A stretch of DNA of 64,000 nt from an uncultured Acidobacteriota bacterium. GTDB lineage: Bacteria > Acidobacteriota > Terriglobia > Bryobacterales > Bryobacteraceae. The position numbers and the translations under genes are program-made. The notes under the pieces were generated by a model. It did no database searches, had not been told where the DNA came from, and saw only the letters and a program-made list of their open reading frames with translations. The stretch spans positions 1-64,000 of the forward strand of contig CADECY010000032.1 of assembly GCA_902825945.1 (NCBI GenBank), read 5' to 3'. Below are positions 36,603 to 44,977 of the stretch, one piece after another (position 1 is the first letter of the stretch; the number at the start of each line of letters is the position of its first letter).

Positions 36603-38074
36603 GCGTTGAGCTCCGAGGGTTTGTGCCAAGCGAAGAGCTTCGCCTTCATATCCGCGGCGCGCGAGCGATGCGCGGGCTCGAGCGCGAGGTTCGACATCTC
36701 ACCGGGATCGTCGCGCAGGTTGTAAAGCTCCGGCATGTCGTTCACGTAGAAGCTGTACTTCCAGTCGCCATCGCGGATCATGTACTTCGCGGCCTTGGTA
36801 CGCAGCGCGAATTCGGAGTAAACGGGGCGAGTTGCCTTCCGCTCCGGCTCACGCAGGAACGGCGTCAGCGGACCTTCGTCGAGCCCTTGTGGGACGGGCA
36901 GTCCGCAAAGATCGAGCAGCGTCGCCACGAGCGCGGCCTGGCTCACTGGCGCGCGGCAGACTCCGCCCTCACGCGTCATGCCGGGCACTCGGAAAATCAA
37001 CGGAACACCGGCGGAAGGATCGTAGAAGACGAACTTCTGCCAAAGGCCATGCTCGCCGAGCATCTCGCCGTGGTCGGAGCTATAGAGCACGATGGTGTCC
37101 TGTTCGAGACCGAGTTCGCGCACCGTATTCATGACTTGGCCGATCGACTCATCAAGGAACGCGACGTTGCCATAATACATCGCGATCCGCTGGCGTGCGT
37201 TGCGCGGCTCGGCGAGTTCGAGCGATGGCCCATGCTTGCCGATGCGATCGCGAACCTCGGCGGGGATGCGCTTCAGATCGACCTTGCCCCACGACTCCGG
37301 CAGCTTCATGTCCTCCGCTTTGAACATCTCCGCATGCCGTTTCGGCGGCATGAACGGGTCGTGCGGTTTCAGATACGACGACACGAGGAAGAACGGATGC
37401 TGGCGGGCGAATCGCTTCAGGAACCGCGAGCTCTCGCGCGAGACGAAGCTTTCGAAGTGATCGCGCTCTTCGATCAGCGACGAGCGGCCGATTGCCACGA
37501 GTCCGGCGCGGCCGTCGGGTGTGCGGTGGCCCTTCCACGGATCGCCGGAATCCGCCCAGAGATCGTCAATCTGCGGCAGGCCCGATCCGCTGTTGGCTTG
37601 CGCGAGTTCGTCGGCGTAGAGCTTGGTCTTCGGGCCGAGGTACTGATACCAGTCGTTGAAGTCGAGCCGGTAGTCGAAGCCGTGCGTTTGCGCGTCGACG
37701 AAGTGCATCTTGCCGATGAGACCGGTGACGTATCCGGCGCGTGAGAAGTGATGCGCGGCGGTCTTGATCTCGAACGGCCAAGGGGTGCGGTTTGACCACG
37801 TGCGGTGGTTGTGCGTGTAGAGTCCGGTGAGAATTGACGCTCGCGAAGGCGTGCATACCGGATTCGTGCAATAGGCGGCGTCGAACCGGACTCCGGTTCG
37901 GGCGAGCGCATCGATGTTGGGTGTGCGGGCGAGCGAGTCGCCCATGTAGCCGCACGACGAGGGCCGGTGCTGATCGGAGAGAAGGAACAGCACGTTGCGC
38001 GGGCGTCTGCCGGACCGCTGGGCGGCGGGGAGCGCGGGCGCGGCTCCGGTGGCGATGAATTGCTTCCGGGTCAC
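36599..38074 (-). CDS. Type I sulfatase
   Basis: This 491-residue arylsulfatase-family enzyme has the active-site motif CTPSR beginning at Cys74, which needs conversion to formylglycine by a maturase not seen in the window. The N-terminal metal site is LLSDQHRPSS and the C-terminal metal site is YSSDHGEMLGEHG. The N-terminus MTRKQFIATGAAPALPAA looks like a Tat-type export signal with a single basic pair. It is 17 bp downstream of the permease gene and overlaps the CocE gene, so permease, sulfatase and CocE hydrolase form one operon, which fits uptake and degradation of sulfated or esterified polymers or glycosides. Confidence 0.88.
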   Translation of the reverse strand: MTRKQFIATGAAPALPAAQRSGRRPRNVLFLLSDQHRPSSCGYMGDSLARTPNIDALARTGVRFDAAYCTNPVCTPSRASILTGLYTHNHRTWSNRTPWPFEIKTAAHHFSRAGYVTGLIGKMHFVDAQTHGFDYRLDFNDWYQYLGPKTKLYADELAQANSGSGLPQIDDLWADSGDPWKGHRTPDGRAGLVAIGRSSLIEERDHFESFVSRESSRFLKRFARQHPFFLVSSYLKPHDPFMPPKRHAEMFKAEDMKLPESWGKVDLKRIPAEVRDRIGKHGPSLELAEPRNARQRIAMYYGNVAFLDESIGQVMNTVRELGLEQDTIVLYSSDHGEMLGEHGLWQKFVFYDPSAGVPLIFRVPGMTREGGVCRAPVSQAALVATLLDLCGLPVPQGLDEGPLTPFLREPERKATRPVYSEFALRTKAAKYMIRDGDWKYSFYVNDMPELYNLRDDPGEMSNLALEPAHRSRAADMKAKLFAWHKPSELNA

Positions 38075-38091
38075 GGAATGATTGTCCTACA

Positions 38092-39306
38092 CTACGAGGC
38101 CTTCGCCTGGACCTTGGCGTTGTTCTTGAAGAACACGAGCAGAAGCAGCAGAATCACGAATGCGCCAGCGGATGAGGTCAGCCAGAAGCTCTGCCAGTCG
38201 CGCACTTCGGCGCCGTTGACGGTCTTGGTGAAATAGTCCACCGTGGTGCCGGATAGAAGCGCCCCGGCGAACATTCCGATGCCGTAGGTCAGAAAGATGA
38301 TGAGTCCCTGCGCGGCGGAGCGGAGGTTCTGTGGAGCCTGCATGTCTGTGTAGAGCTGCCCGGTCATGAAGAAGAAGTCGTAGCAGATCCCGTGCAGCAA
38401 GATCGCTGCGTAGAACATCCACATCCCCGCGCCGGGGTCGCCATACGCAAGCAGCGCGTATCGCAACGACCAGGAGACCAAGCCGAGCAGCAGGATGCCC
38501 TTCACCGAAACTTTCCGGAAGATGAACGGCATGAGCAACATCATGATCACCTCGGAGGCCTGTCCGAGCGCCATCTTTCCGGCGGCGTTGGCGACACCGG
38601 AAGCGTTGAGGTAGGCGTTGGTGAACGAGAAGTAGAACGTCAGCGGGATGCACGCGAGAATCGAGGCGATGACGAACACGAGGAACGATTGATCCTTGAG
38701 GATGACCAGCGCGTCGAGCCCGAGGATTCCGCGGAGTGTCACCGCCTGGCCTTTGTTCGCGGGCGGAGTGTGCGGCAGCGTGAGGCTGAACAACGCCATC
38801 AGGACCGAGGCACCCGAGGCGATCAGAAATTGCACGGGCGAGGCCTCGACACCCAGCTTGCCGATGATCACGCCGATGAAGATCCAGCCGAGCGTCGCGA
38901 AGACGCGGATGAGCGGGAAGTCGCGGCCCGGATCCTTGATGTTTTGCAGCGTGAGCGAGTTGGTGAGCGAAACGGTTGGGAAGTAGCAAAGGCAGTAGGC
39001 GAACATGATCGCGTAGACCGCCCCGAAGCTCGTCTGCTGTGTGACCAGGTAGAGCAGCACGGCCCCGATCAGATGGAGCACCGCGAGAACTCTTTCAGAG
39101 GCGAAGTAGCGGTCAGCGATCAGCCCCACGATGAAGGGCGACACCATCGACGCCAAAGCAGAGGTGCCGAACACCGCTCCGGCCTGGGTTCCGGTGAACT
39201 TCAGCGTGGCGGTGAGGTAGGTTCCGATGGTGACGTACCACGCGCCCCAGATCACGTAGTTCAGAAACATCATGAAGCTGAGGCTGATGCGCTTGGACAG
39301 AGGCAT
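38092..39306 (-). CDS. NupG-like nucleoside permease family MFS transporter
   Basis: This 404-residue membrane protein has about twelve helices and begins MPLSKRISLSFMMFLNYVIWGAWYVTIGTYL with the characteristic W-G-A-W-Y stretch of the nucleoside:proton symporter group. Loop GLIADRYFASERVLAVLH fits the MFS A-motif. In free-living Bacteroidetes and Acidobacteria many such carriers sit beside glycoside or sulfatase genes, and here the sulfatase follows 17 bp downstream. The transported compound is uncertain. The divergent MerR gene is 112 bp away and could regulate it. Confidence 0.78.
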   Translation of the reverse strand: MPLSKRISLSFMMFLNYVIWGAWYVTIGTYLTATLKFTGTQAGAVFGTSALASMVSPFIVGLIADRYFASERVLAVLHLIGAVLLYLVTQQTSFGAVYAIMFAYCLCYFPTVSLTNSLTLQNIKDPGRDFPLIRVFATLGWIFIGVIIGKLGVEASPVQFLIASGASVLMALFSLTLPHTPPANKGQAVTLRGILGLDALVILKDQSFLVFVIASILACIPLTFYFSFTNAYLNASGVANAAGKMALGQASEVIMMLLMPFIFRKVSVKGILLLGLVSWSLRYALLAYGDPGAGMWMFYAAILLHGICYDFFFMTGQLYTDMQAPQNLRSAAQGLIIFLTYGIGMFAGALLSGTTVDYFTKTVNGAEVRDWQSFWLTSSAGAFVILLLLLVFFKNNAKVQAKAS

Positions 39307-39418
39307 CAGAACAGTCTACCGCTTATCAGCGGTTGGGCTTGCCGGGCGCGGCGGAGTTTACGAGAATCGCGTCCGATTGAAAGTTGCGTGTCCGTGGGGG
39401 TACCATGGGTCAACCACC

Positions 39419-39844
39419 ATGAACCCGACGCCAGCGGGCACCACCAAGCCGACGATTCCGGACAAGCTCTATTTCCGGATTGGCGAGGTGGCTCAGCTAG
39501 CGGGGGTCGAGCCGTATGTTCTGCGGTATTGGGAGACCGAGTTCGCCAAGCTGATGCCGAAAAAGTCTGGCACCGGTCACCGCTTGTACCGCCGCAAGGA
39601 TGTCGAGATGGTGCTCGAGCTGAAGCACCTTCTTTACGAGAAGCGTTTCACGATCGAGGGCGCGCGGCTTTACCTCGAGCAGAATCGGAAGAAGGGCGCC
39701 GAGAAGAAACCGGCGGCCCAACCGCTTCCGGTTCAGGCGCAGGCATCTCTGTTCGGTGGCGATGGTAAGGTCGATCCGGCGAAACTAGAGCCGGTGAAGG
39801 CGGAGATTTTCGCCCTGATCCAATTGCTCGGGAAGAAGCGCTAG
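39419..39844 (+). CDS. MerR family transcriptional regulator
   Basis: This 141-residue protein has an N-terminal winged helix-turn-helix, LYFRIGEVAQLAGVEPYVLRYWETEF, typical of MerR, then a second helical segment (HRLYRRKDVEMVLELKHLL) and a short C-terminal part. No cysteines for metal binding are seen in the C-terminal part. The ATG at 39419 is chosen over 39272 because the HTH begins shortly after it. The divergent gene is the NupG-like permease, a plausible target. The convergent neighbour is the copper monooxygenase gene, 6 bp away. Confidence 0.87.
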   Translation: MNPTPAGTTKPTIPDKLYFRIGEVAQLAGVEPYVLRYWETEFAKLMPKKSGTGHRLYRRKDVEMVLELKHLLYEKRFTIEGARLYLEQNRKKGAEKKPAAQPLPVQAQASLFGGDGKVDPAKLEPVKAEIFALIQLLGKKR

Positions 39845-39850
39845 AACCCG

Positions 39851-41110
39851 CTACCGGAGCCGTTCGCGGTCGAGCGTGATACCCAAGGCCGCGATGCACA
39901 TCTCGTCTTCGGTGCCTTCGCCCCGCCGGACCGGCTTCACCGGATTGCTTGGATTGCGCGGGTTCGAGTCCGAGTTATTGAAGGTGCAGGTGACACGGAC
40001 CGTACTCAACGCGGGCAGCGCCAGGGGCTTCACGTAAGTGTATGGTCCTTGCCAGTTGAAGTCCCACTTGTCGATGTAGATCAGCGGAGTCACGTTTCGG
40101 CCGCCGAGGCTCACCGACTCCACCTTGATCTCGGTTCCGAGCAGGTGCATGTGCGGAAAGATGTTGATCAGGTGCGCGTCGAACAGTGGCGGAACGATGA
40201 AGCTCGCGGTGACCGAGTGCCTTTCCGCGCCCGCGGGAATGACAAACCGGGTGTCGAGCGCGGGCACGAACATGAGCCGTTTCTCTGGCTGCGCTTTCGA
40301 GAAGTATAGGCCGACCCGCGTCTGGTCGGCTACAGTTCCGCGCCGAACGAAGTAGTGGATTTGCATCACGACGCGGCTGTTAGGCGGCAGTTGCAGCGCG
40401 ACGCCGCTGGGGAGGTGTGTCGCGCGCGTGCCGGGGGCCCATCCACCCAGCGCGAGCGCATCGCCGCGCAGCAATGCACCGCCGTAAATATCGAATCCCG
40501 GTCCACCAAAGCAGTTGTACCCGGGGCCTGGATCGGCCGCGTCGAGCTTTTCCGAATCGCCCGTTGGATCGACAAACAGGACAACGTGATGTACCGTTCG
40601 CCGGTCACCCGGAATGATATCGGTGGCGCTGATGAACTTCGTTTCGGCTGAGCCAACCGGAAGCACGAAGCAGCGATACATGTCCTTGCCGGTGGGCGGC
40701 GTGAAGGGCTCGGGCATCTGGAGCGTCAGATCAGGTTCGCCGAGACTCCACTCGCCTTCCGGAATTTCATCGGCTGGAAGATCGGCGTCGTCGCCTTTGG
40801 GCGCGCCCTGGTTCACCCATGAGGTGATCAGATCCCGCTCTTCGTTCGTCAGCGAGAAGTCTCCGCGAAACTCACCATGACCGGACACCGGCTTCCACGG
40901 CGGCATACGCTGGTCCGATATCGCGAGCTTGATATCGTCTTTCCAGTCGAAGGCGGTCTCATAGGAATCGAGCGCGAACGGCGCGATATCGTTTGACCTG
41001 TGGCATTGACGGCACTTCTGCTGAAAGAGGGGGGCGATATCGCGTGTGTATGTGACACTTTGGGCCAGCAGCGGCGTGACCGCCGCGATCGCCAGCCACA
41101 CGGATCGCAT
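39851..41110 (-). CDS. Secreted cytochrome c/copper type II monooxygenase-like protein
   Basis: This 419-residue protein has a signal peptide (ending TPLLAQ). A haem-attachment motif CRQCH lies near residue 33, with a Met-containing SDQRMPPWKP downstream as the likely axial ligand. From about 130 it resembles the peptidylglycine-monooxygenase (PHM) fold: RRTVHHVVLFV (first copper pair), MQIHYF and FPHMHLLG (second copper site). Such fusions are found in Acidobacteria and Planctomycetes. The donor and substrate are unknown. It starts 3 bp after the stop of the TPR gene, so they are co-transcribed. Confidence 0.78.
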   Translation of the reverse strand: MRSVWLAIAAVTPLLAQSVTYTRDIAPLFQQKCRQCHRSNDIAPFALDSYETAFDWKDDIKLAISDQRMPPWKPVSGHGEFRGDFSLTNEERDLITSWVNQGAPKGDDADLPADEIPEGEWSLGEPDLTLQMPEPFTPPTGKDMYRCFVLPVGSAETKFISATDIIPGDRRTVHHVVLFVDPTGDSEKLDAADPGPGYNCFGGPGFDIYGGALLRGDALALGGWAPGTRATHLPSGVALQLPPNSRVVMQIHYFVRRGTVADQTRVGLYFSKAQPEKRLMFVPALDTRFVIPAGAERHSVTASFIVPPLFDAHLINIFPHMHLLGTEIKVESVSLGGRNVTPLIYIDKWDFNWQGPYTYVKPLALPALSTVRVTCTFNNSDSNPRNPSNPVKPVRRGEGTEDEMCIAALGITLDRERLR

Positions 41111-41113
41111 GAA

Positions 41114-43108
41114 CTACCGCTTTTCCTTCGCCAGCCGGACTTTCGCTCCATCCAGCTTCTTCTGAACCTTGGCGACCTCGGCGGAATCGTGTTCACCGGC
41201 CGGGCCCTGGTGGTAGAGCTTCAGCGAGGTCTCCCACTGCCGCGCGGCGGACTTCCAGTTGCCCAGCTTGGCGTAGACGTCGCCGAGATGGTCGTTCACC
41301 GTCGGATCCTTGCCGCTCCGCTCGATCGCCTTCTTTAGGTGCTCCTCGGCTTCGGTCAGCTTGCCGAGCCGGAAATAGACCCAGCCCAGGCTATCGAGGA
41401 ACGCGCCGTTGTTCGGCTCCTGGTCGACCGCCTTCTTGATCATCTCGTAGGCTTCGTTCAATTTGACGTTGCGGTCAGCCCACATATAGCCGAGGTAGTT
41501 GAGCGCCGACGCCGAGTTCGGATTGATCGCCAGTATCTTGCGGAACTCCGCCTCCGACATGTCGATCTTCTTCGTCTTCTCATACATGGCGCCGCGAGAG
41601 AAGTAGATCGCCTCCTTGTCCTCGTTGGTGAGCGAGAGCTTCTCCGCCTGATCGAGCGCCTTGGCCATCTCGCCATAGTTCTTAGCGCGCTCGTAGAGCT
41701 GGACGAGCATCAGGTAGACCTCGCGGTCCGACTTGCCGTCGAGCAGCTTGCGGATGTCGGCGGCGGCCACGTCCACCTTGCCGGTTTCAGCGAGGATGTT
41801 GGCGCGCACGATGCGGATCGTGCGGTCCTGCGGGTGCTTCTTGTAGGCGTTCTCGATCTCCTCGGTGGCCTTGGCGTAGTCTTTCGCCTGGCGCCACGTG
41901 TCGGCGATCTGCGCGCGCCCGCGCGCGTCGTTGGTGGGGTCGAGATTGGCGAGTTCGAGAAAGGCGGCGGCTGCTTCCGGGTACTGATCGTTGGCGCGAT
42001 ACAGCAGTCCGAGCCGTTCGAGCAGCATGGCACGCTGGCCTTTCTCCGTGGCGCTATAGCCGCGCTTGGCGGTGGACGTCACCACCTCCTTCATCGCCTT
42101 GATCGCGTCCTCGGTCCTGCCCTCGGCTTCGAAAAGACCAACCTCGTTGTAGAGGATCTCGATGTTGTTCGGGTCTTCCTTTTTCGCCTTGTCGTTGGCC
42201 TCACGGGCTTTGTCGAACTTGTTCTGCTGGCGGTAGATCTGCGAAAGACGCAGGTAGGCTTCCCAATCCTTCGGATTCTCCGCGAGAATCTGCTCGTACA
42301 TTTTCGTCGCTTCGTCGAGCTTGTCCGCCATGGCGAGGTCGCGGGCGAGCGCGCGCTGGATCTTGTCGTTGTCGGGCTCGAGTGCGAGCGCCTTCTTGAG
42401 CGTTTCGGCGGCAAGCGCGTGATCGTTCATCTGCTCGTAGGCGCCCGCGAGCGACAGCAGATTGTTCAGATTCGGCTTCTTGTCGGCGAGCTGGCGGAGC
42501 ATCTCGGAGGCACGCTTGCTGTCGCCAAGATCGGAGTAGACCATCGCGAGGCCCGAGACCGCTTCGTCGTTGGCGGGATCGATCTCGATCGCCTTCTTGA
42601 ACGCCTTTTCTGACTCCACCGAATCCTGCTGGAGCTTGTGCAAGCGTCCGAGCGTCAACCACGAGTCGACATCCTTCGGGTCCGCCTCGACCACCTTGAC
42701 GAATTGCTCCGTGGCCTTCTTGACGTTGTCCTGATTGATGCGCCCGCGCTGAGGATCGCCGATCAGCCTCAGGTAGATGCGTCCGAGAATGCGGCGTGCA
42801 TTGACGTTGCCCGGACTCTCGCGGAGCGCGGCTTCACCGTCGGTGATCGCCTCCTGGAAACGGCCAGCCATGATGTACATGTCGGCGAGTTCTTCCGCCA
42901 GGAACCCCGCGCCCGGATCCGCCTTCAGCGCGTTGCGATAATGATCGATCGCCTGGTTGACCACCTCGCGATGCCGTCCGCCGTATGCGTTGTTCTGCTC
43001 AGAGAACAGGTGCCCCATTGAGAAGTGATAGTAGGCGTCGGCTTTGTTCACCTGCTGCGCGCACAGCGCGGCGGCACCCATCAGCGAGACGAAAACGAAT
43101 TTTTTCAT
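41114..43108 (-). CDS. Secreted tetratricopeptide repeat protein
   Basis: This 664-residue protein has a signal peptide (MKKFVFVSLMGAAALCAQQ) and about fifteen TPR-type helical pairs across its whole length, such as AIDHYRNALKADPGAGFLAEELADMYI, LGRLYKLQQDSVESEKAFKK-like units and LDSLGWVYFRLGKLTEAEEHLKKAI. The last repeats resemble the outer-membrane TPR scaffolds. It probably binds other periplasmic proteins, possibly the cytochrome/copper enzyme encoded directly downstream. No catalytic residues are seen. Confidence 0.83.
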   Translation of the reverse strand: MKKFVFVSLMGAAALCAQQVNKADAYYHFSMGHLFSEQNNAYGGRHREVVNQAIDHYRNALKADPGAGFLAEELADMYIMAGRFQEAITDGEAALRESPGNVNARRILGRIYLRLIGDPQRGRINQDNVKKATEQFVKVVEADPKDVDSWLTLGRLHKLQQDSVESEKAFKKAIEIDPANDEAVSGLAMVYSDLGDSKRASEMLRQLADKKPNLNNLLSLAGAYEQMNDHALAAETLKKALALEPDNDKIQRALARDLAMADKLDEATKMYEQILAENPKDWEAYLRLSQIYRQQNKFDKAREANDKAKKEDPNNIEILYNEVGLFEAEGRTEDAIKAMKEVVTSTAKRGYSATEKGQRAMLLERLGLLYRANDQYPEAAAAFLELANLDPTNDARGRAQIADTWRQAKDYAKATEEIENAYKKHPQDRTIRIVRANILAETGKVDVAAADIRKLLDGKSDREVYLMLVQLYERAKNYGEMAKALDQAEKLSLTNEDKEAIYFSRGAMYEKTKKIDMSEAEFRKILAINPNSASALNYLGYMWADRNVKLNEAYEMIKKAVDQEPNNGAFLDSLGWVYFRLGKLTEAEEHLKKAIERSGKDPTVNDHLGDVYAKLGNWKSAARQWETSLKLYHQGPAGEHDSAEVAKVQKKLDGAKVRLAKEKR

Positions 43109-43233
43109 GCCCAGGTCGACTCCGTGCGGAGACTCCGCTCCATTTTCAGTATATCCCCGAGAAGGCAGGGAGGCTCCTATATGGGAAGACGGTCCACGGG
43201 CGTTACGGTTTCACGTTTTCTGGCAGAGGCGAC

Positions 43234-44907
43234 TCAGGCCGGCAACACCGATCTCACGCGCGTTCCGTCCTGTCCGAATCGCACGTCGAACCGTCCGCCG
43301 AACTGGCGCACCCGCTCTTCCATGCCGAGAATACCCACTCCGAACTTCGGAAAACCCGCCGACTCGGCCGCCGCCGTTCCATAGTCACGCACCACCAACT
43401 CGATCTCGCCAGCCTTGCGCAGCAGCGAAATGTTGGCGCGCTTGGACCCGGAGTGCCGCTGGACATTGGCGAGAGCTTCCTGCATGATCCGGAAAATCGT
43501 GGCTTCGATGTCGGCTGGGAGGCGTCCCAGGTCCTCCTGGATGTCGAGATCCACCTGGACGCCGCTGCGGTTCATGTAGCCCTGGGTGAAGGAGCGGATC
43601 GCCGGTTCGAGTCCGAGGTCCTCGAGAATCGGCGGGTGAAGCAGGTAGGTAGTGGAGCGGAGTTCGCGGCTGCAAGCCGTCGCCAATTCCCGGCTGTCCT
43701 CCGCCAGGCGAGCCGCCTCGCTGAACTCGCCGGCCTCGAGTTTGGACTTCAGCAGGGTCATGTTGATCCCCACGGCCGCCACTTGTTGCGCCGCACCGTC
43801 GTGGAGCTCCCGCGCCATTCGCCGGCGCTCCTCGTCCTGGACGCGCAGAATCTGGCCGGAGAGGCGCCTTGCCTCGTCGCGCGCGGCGCGTTCACGCCTC
43901 GTGGCGCGAAACGACCAGGCCAGCGCGCCGATCAGTGAGAGAATCACCGCGGCTGCCGTCAACCGGGTTTGGCGGAGCGCACGCCGTTGATACTCGCTTT
44001 CAGCCTGCGCGACGAGCGACTGCGCGGTGCGGGAGGATTGTACCGGATGACGGTGGGCGATCCGCGCCACGGTGCCATCCAGGAACATTTCGCCGATGTG
44101 GTGACGGAAGCGGTCCGCGAGTGCGCGAGCGGCGTAGTTGCTGGCCACCGACATCTCCATCACTACGGCGTCCAAGGGAATCCACCGGAGGTTCGTCGCG
44201 GGAGGGCACTCCTCCGGCATGGGCTGGGAAAGCGACCGGCCGGAGACCAGCGCGGCATCGAGTTCGCCCTTGCAGATCGCCGAGAGGCCAGCGCCGCCTG
44301 ACCCGATCGGCACCGCCGTCACATGCGGGAGGACCGAGGAGAGCGGCCGTGTGAACGGAGGCCTCGTGCGAACGGCGAGGCGCTTTGAATTCAGGTCGGC
44401 AATCGTCCGGATGCCGCTCGATTGCAACACCGCGACGAAGTGGTCCTCGACCCACCAGGGTTCGGTGAAATAGATGGCTTTGCGCCGCTCATCCGATGGC
44501 GCCGCGATTGCCCACAAGTCCACCTTGTCTTCGGCCAGAGCCGGTTCCAGCAGCCGCTCGAACCGCCATTCCACTTCGTAGCGCTCGCGGCGGGCCGCCT
44601 CGGTCATCACCTCGACGAGAAACCCCATCGGTTTGCCATCGGCGCCCACGCTTGCGTACGGGCTATCGACGCTGCTGCCCACGCGCACCACGCGCGGTGG
44701 GCCGCTTTGCGCAAGAGCAACGGCGGCGAAGGCGATCGAGCAAAGCCCGGGAACTCGGATTTGCGTGATTCCTTGATTGTAGCGGCGCGCTGGATCGAAC
44801 GCCGGGCCGCCTACGAGACACGTGGAAAGAAGGCCCCGGAACGCGGTCCGGCAAAATTCGGGCAGTCTCGAAAAAAAAGGAAGGCTGGCTGGCGGGTTTC
44901 TTTTCAC
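43234..44907 (-). CDS. Membrane histidine kinase with periplasmic substrate-binding-protein-like sensor (HisKA_3)
   Basis: This sensor kinase has a SBP_bac_3-like periplasmic module (from RVVRVGSSVDSPYASVGADGKPMGFLVEV), a single membrane helix (LTAAAVILSLIGALAWSF) and a NarL-family kinase core with His about 369 (ARELHDGAAQQ). The ATPase part has DYGTAAAES where DDGRG is usual, so the G1 glycine is missing, although VGILGMEERV is kept. No response regulator gene is adjacent. The start is uncertain: a GTG at 44907 has GGAGG six bases upstream, while the signal-peptide-like segment begins near 44760. An ATG lies at 44937. It diverges from the haloperoxidase operon, which it may control (inference). 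Confidence 0.75.
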   Translation of the reverse strand: MKRNPPASLPFFSRLPEFCRTAFRGLLSTCLVGGPAFDPARRYNQGITQIRVPGLCSIAFAAVALAQSGPPRVVRVGSSVDSPYASVGADGKPMGFLVEVMTEAARRERYEVEWRFERLLEPALAEDKVDLWAIAAPSDERRKAIYFTEPWWVEDHFVAVLQSSGIRTIADLNSKRLAVRTRPPFTRPLSSVLPHVTAVPIGSGGAGLSAICKGELDAALVSGRSLSQPMPEECPPATNLRWIPLDAVVMEMSVASNYAARALADRFRHHIGEMFLDGTVARIAHRHPVQSSRTAQSLVAQAESEYQRRALRQTRLTAAAVILSLIGALAWSFRATRRERAARDEARRLSGQILRVQDEERRRMARELHDGAAQQVAAVGINMTLLKSKLEAGEFSEAARLAEDSRELATACSRELRSTTYLLHPPILEDLGLEPAIRSFTQGYMNRSGVQVDLDIQEDLGRLPADIEATIFRIMQEALANVQRHSGSKRANISLLRKAGEIELVVRDYGTAAAESAGFPKFGVGILGMEERVRQFGGRFDVRFGQDGTRVRSVLPA

Positions 44908-44977
44908 CTTTTTCCTCCGGATCACGCTTCTACTCATGAGCGGCACTGCCGCACCCAAATCAACAAAGGTGGTACCC

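Noticed and set aside
36545..37744. 399-codon plus-strand frame opposite the sulfatase
   Set aside because: Shadow of the sulfatase gene, whose CTPSR motif and export signal lie on the other strand.
38392..39768. 458-codon plus-strand frame across the permease and MerR starts
   Set aside because: Highly charged text without hydrophobic core; the overlapping permease and regulator are convincing.
41339..42613. 424-codon plus-strand frame opposite the TPR gene
   Set aside because: Leu/Val/Arg-rich mirror of the TPR repeats; its apparent repetitiveness comes from the real gene.
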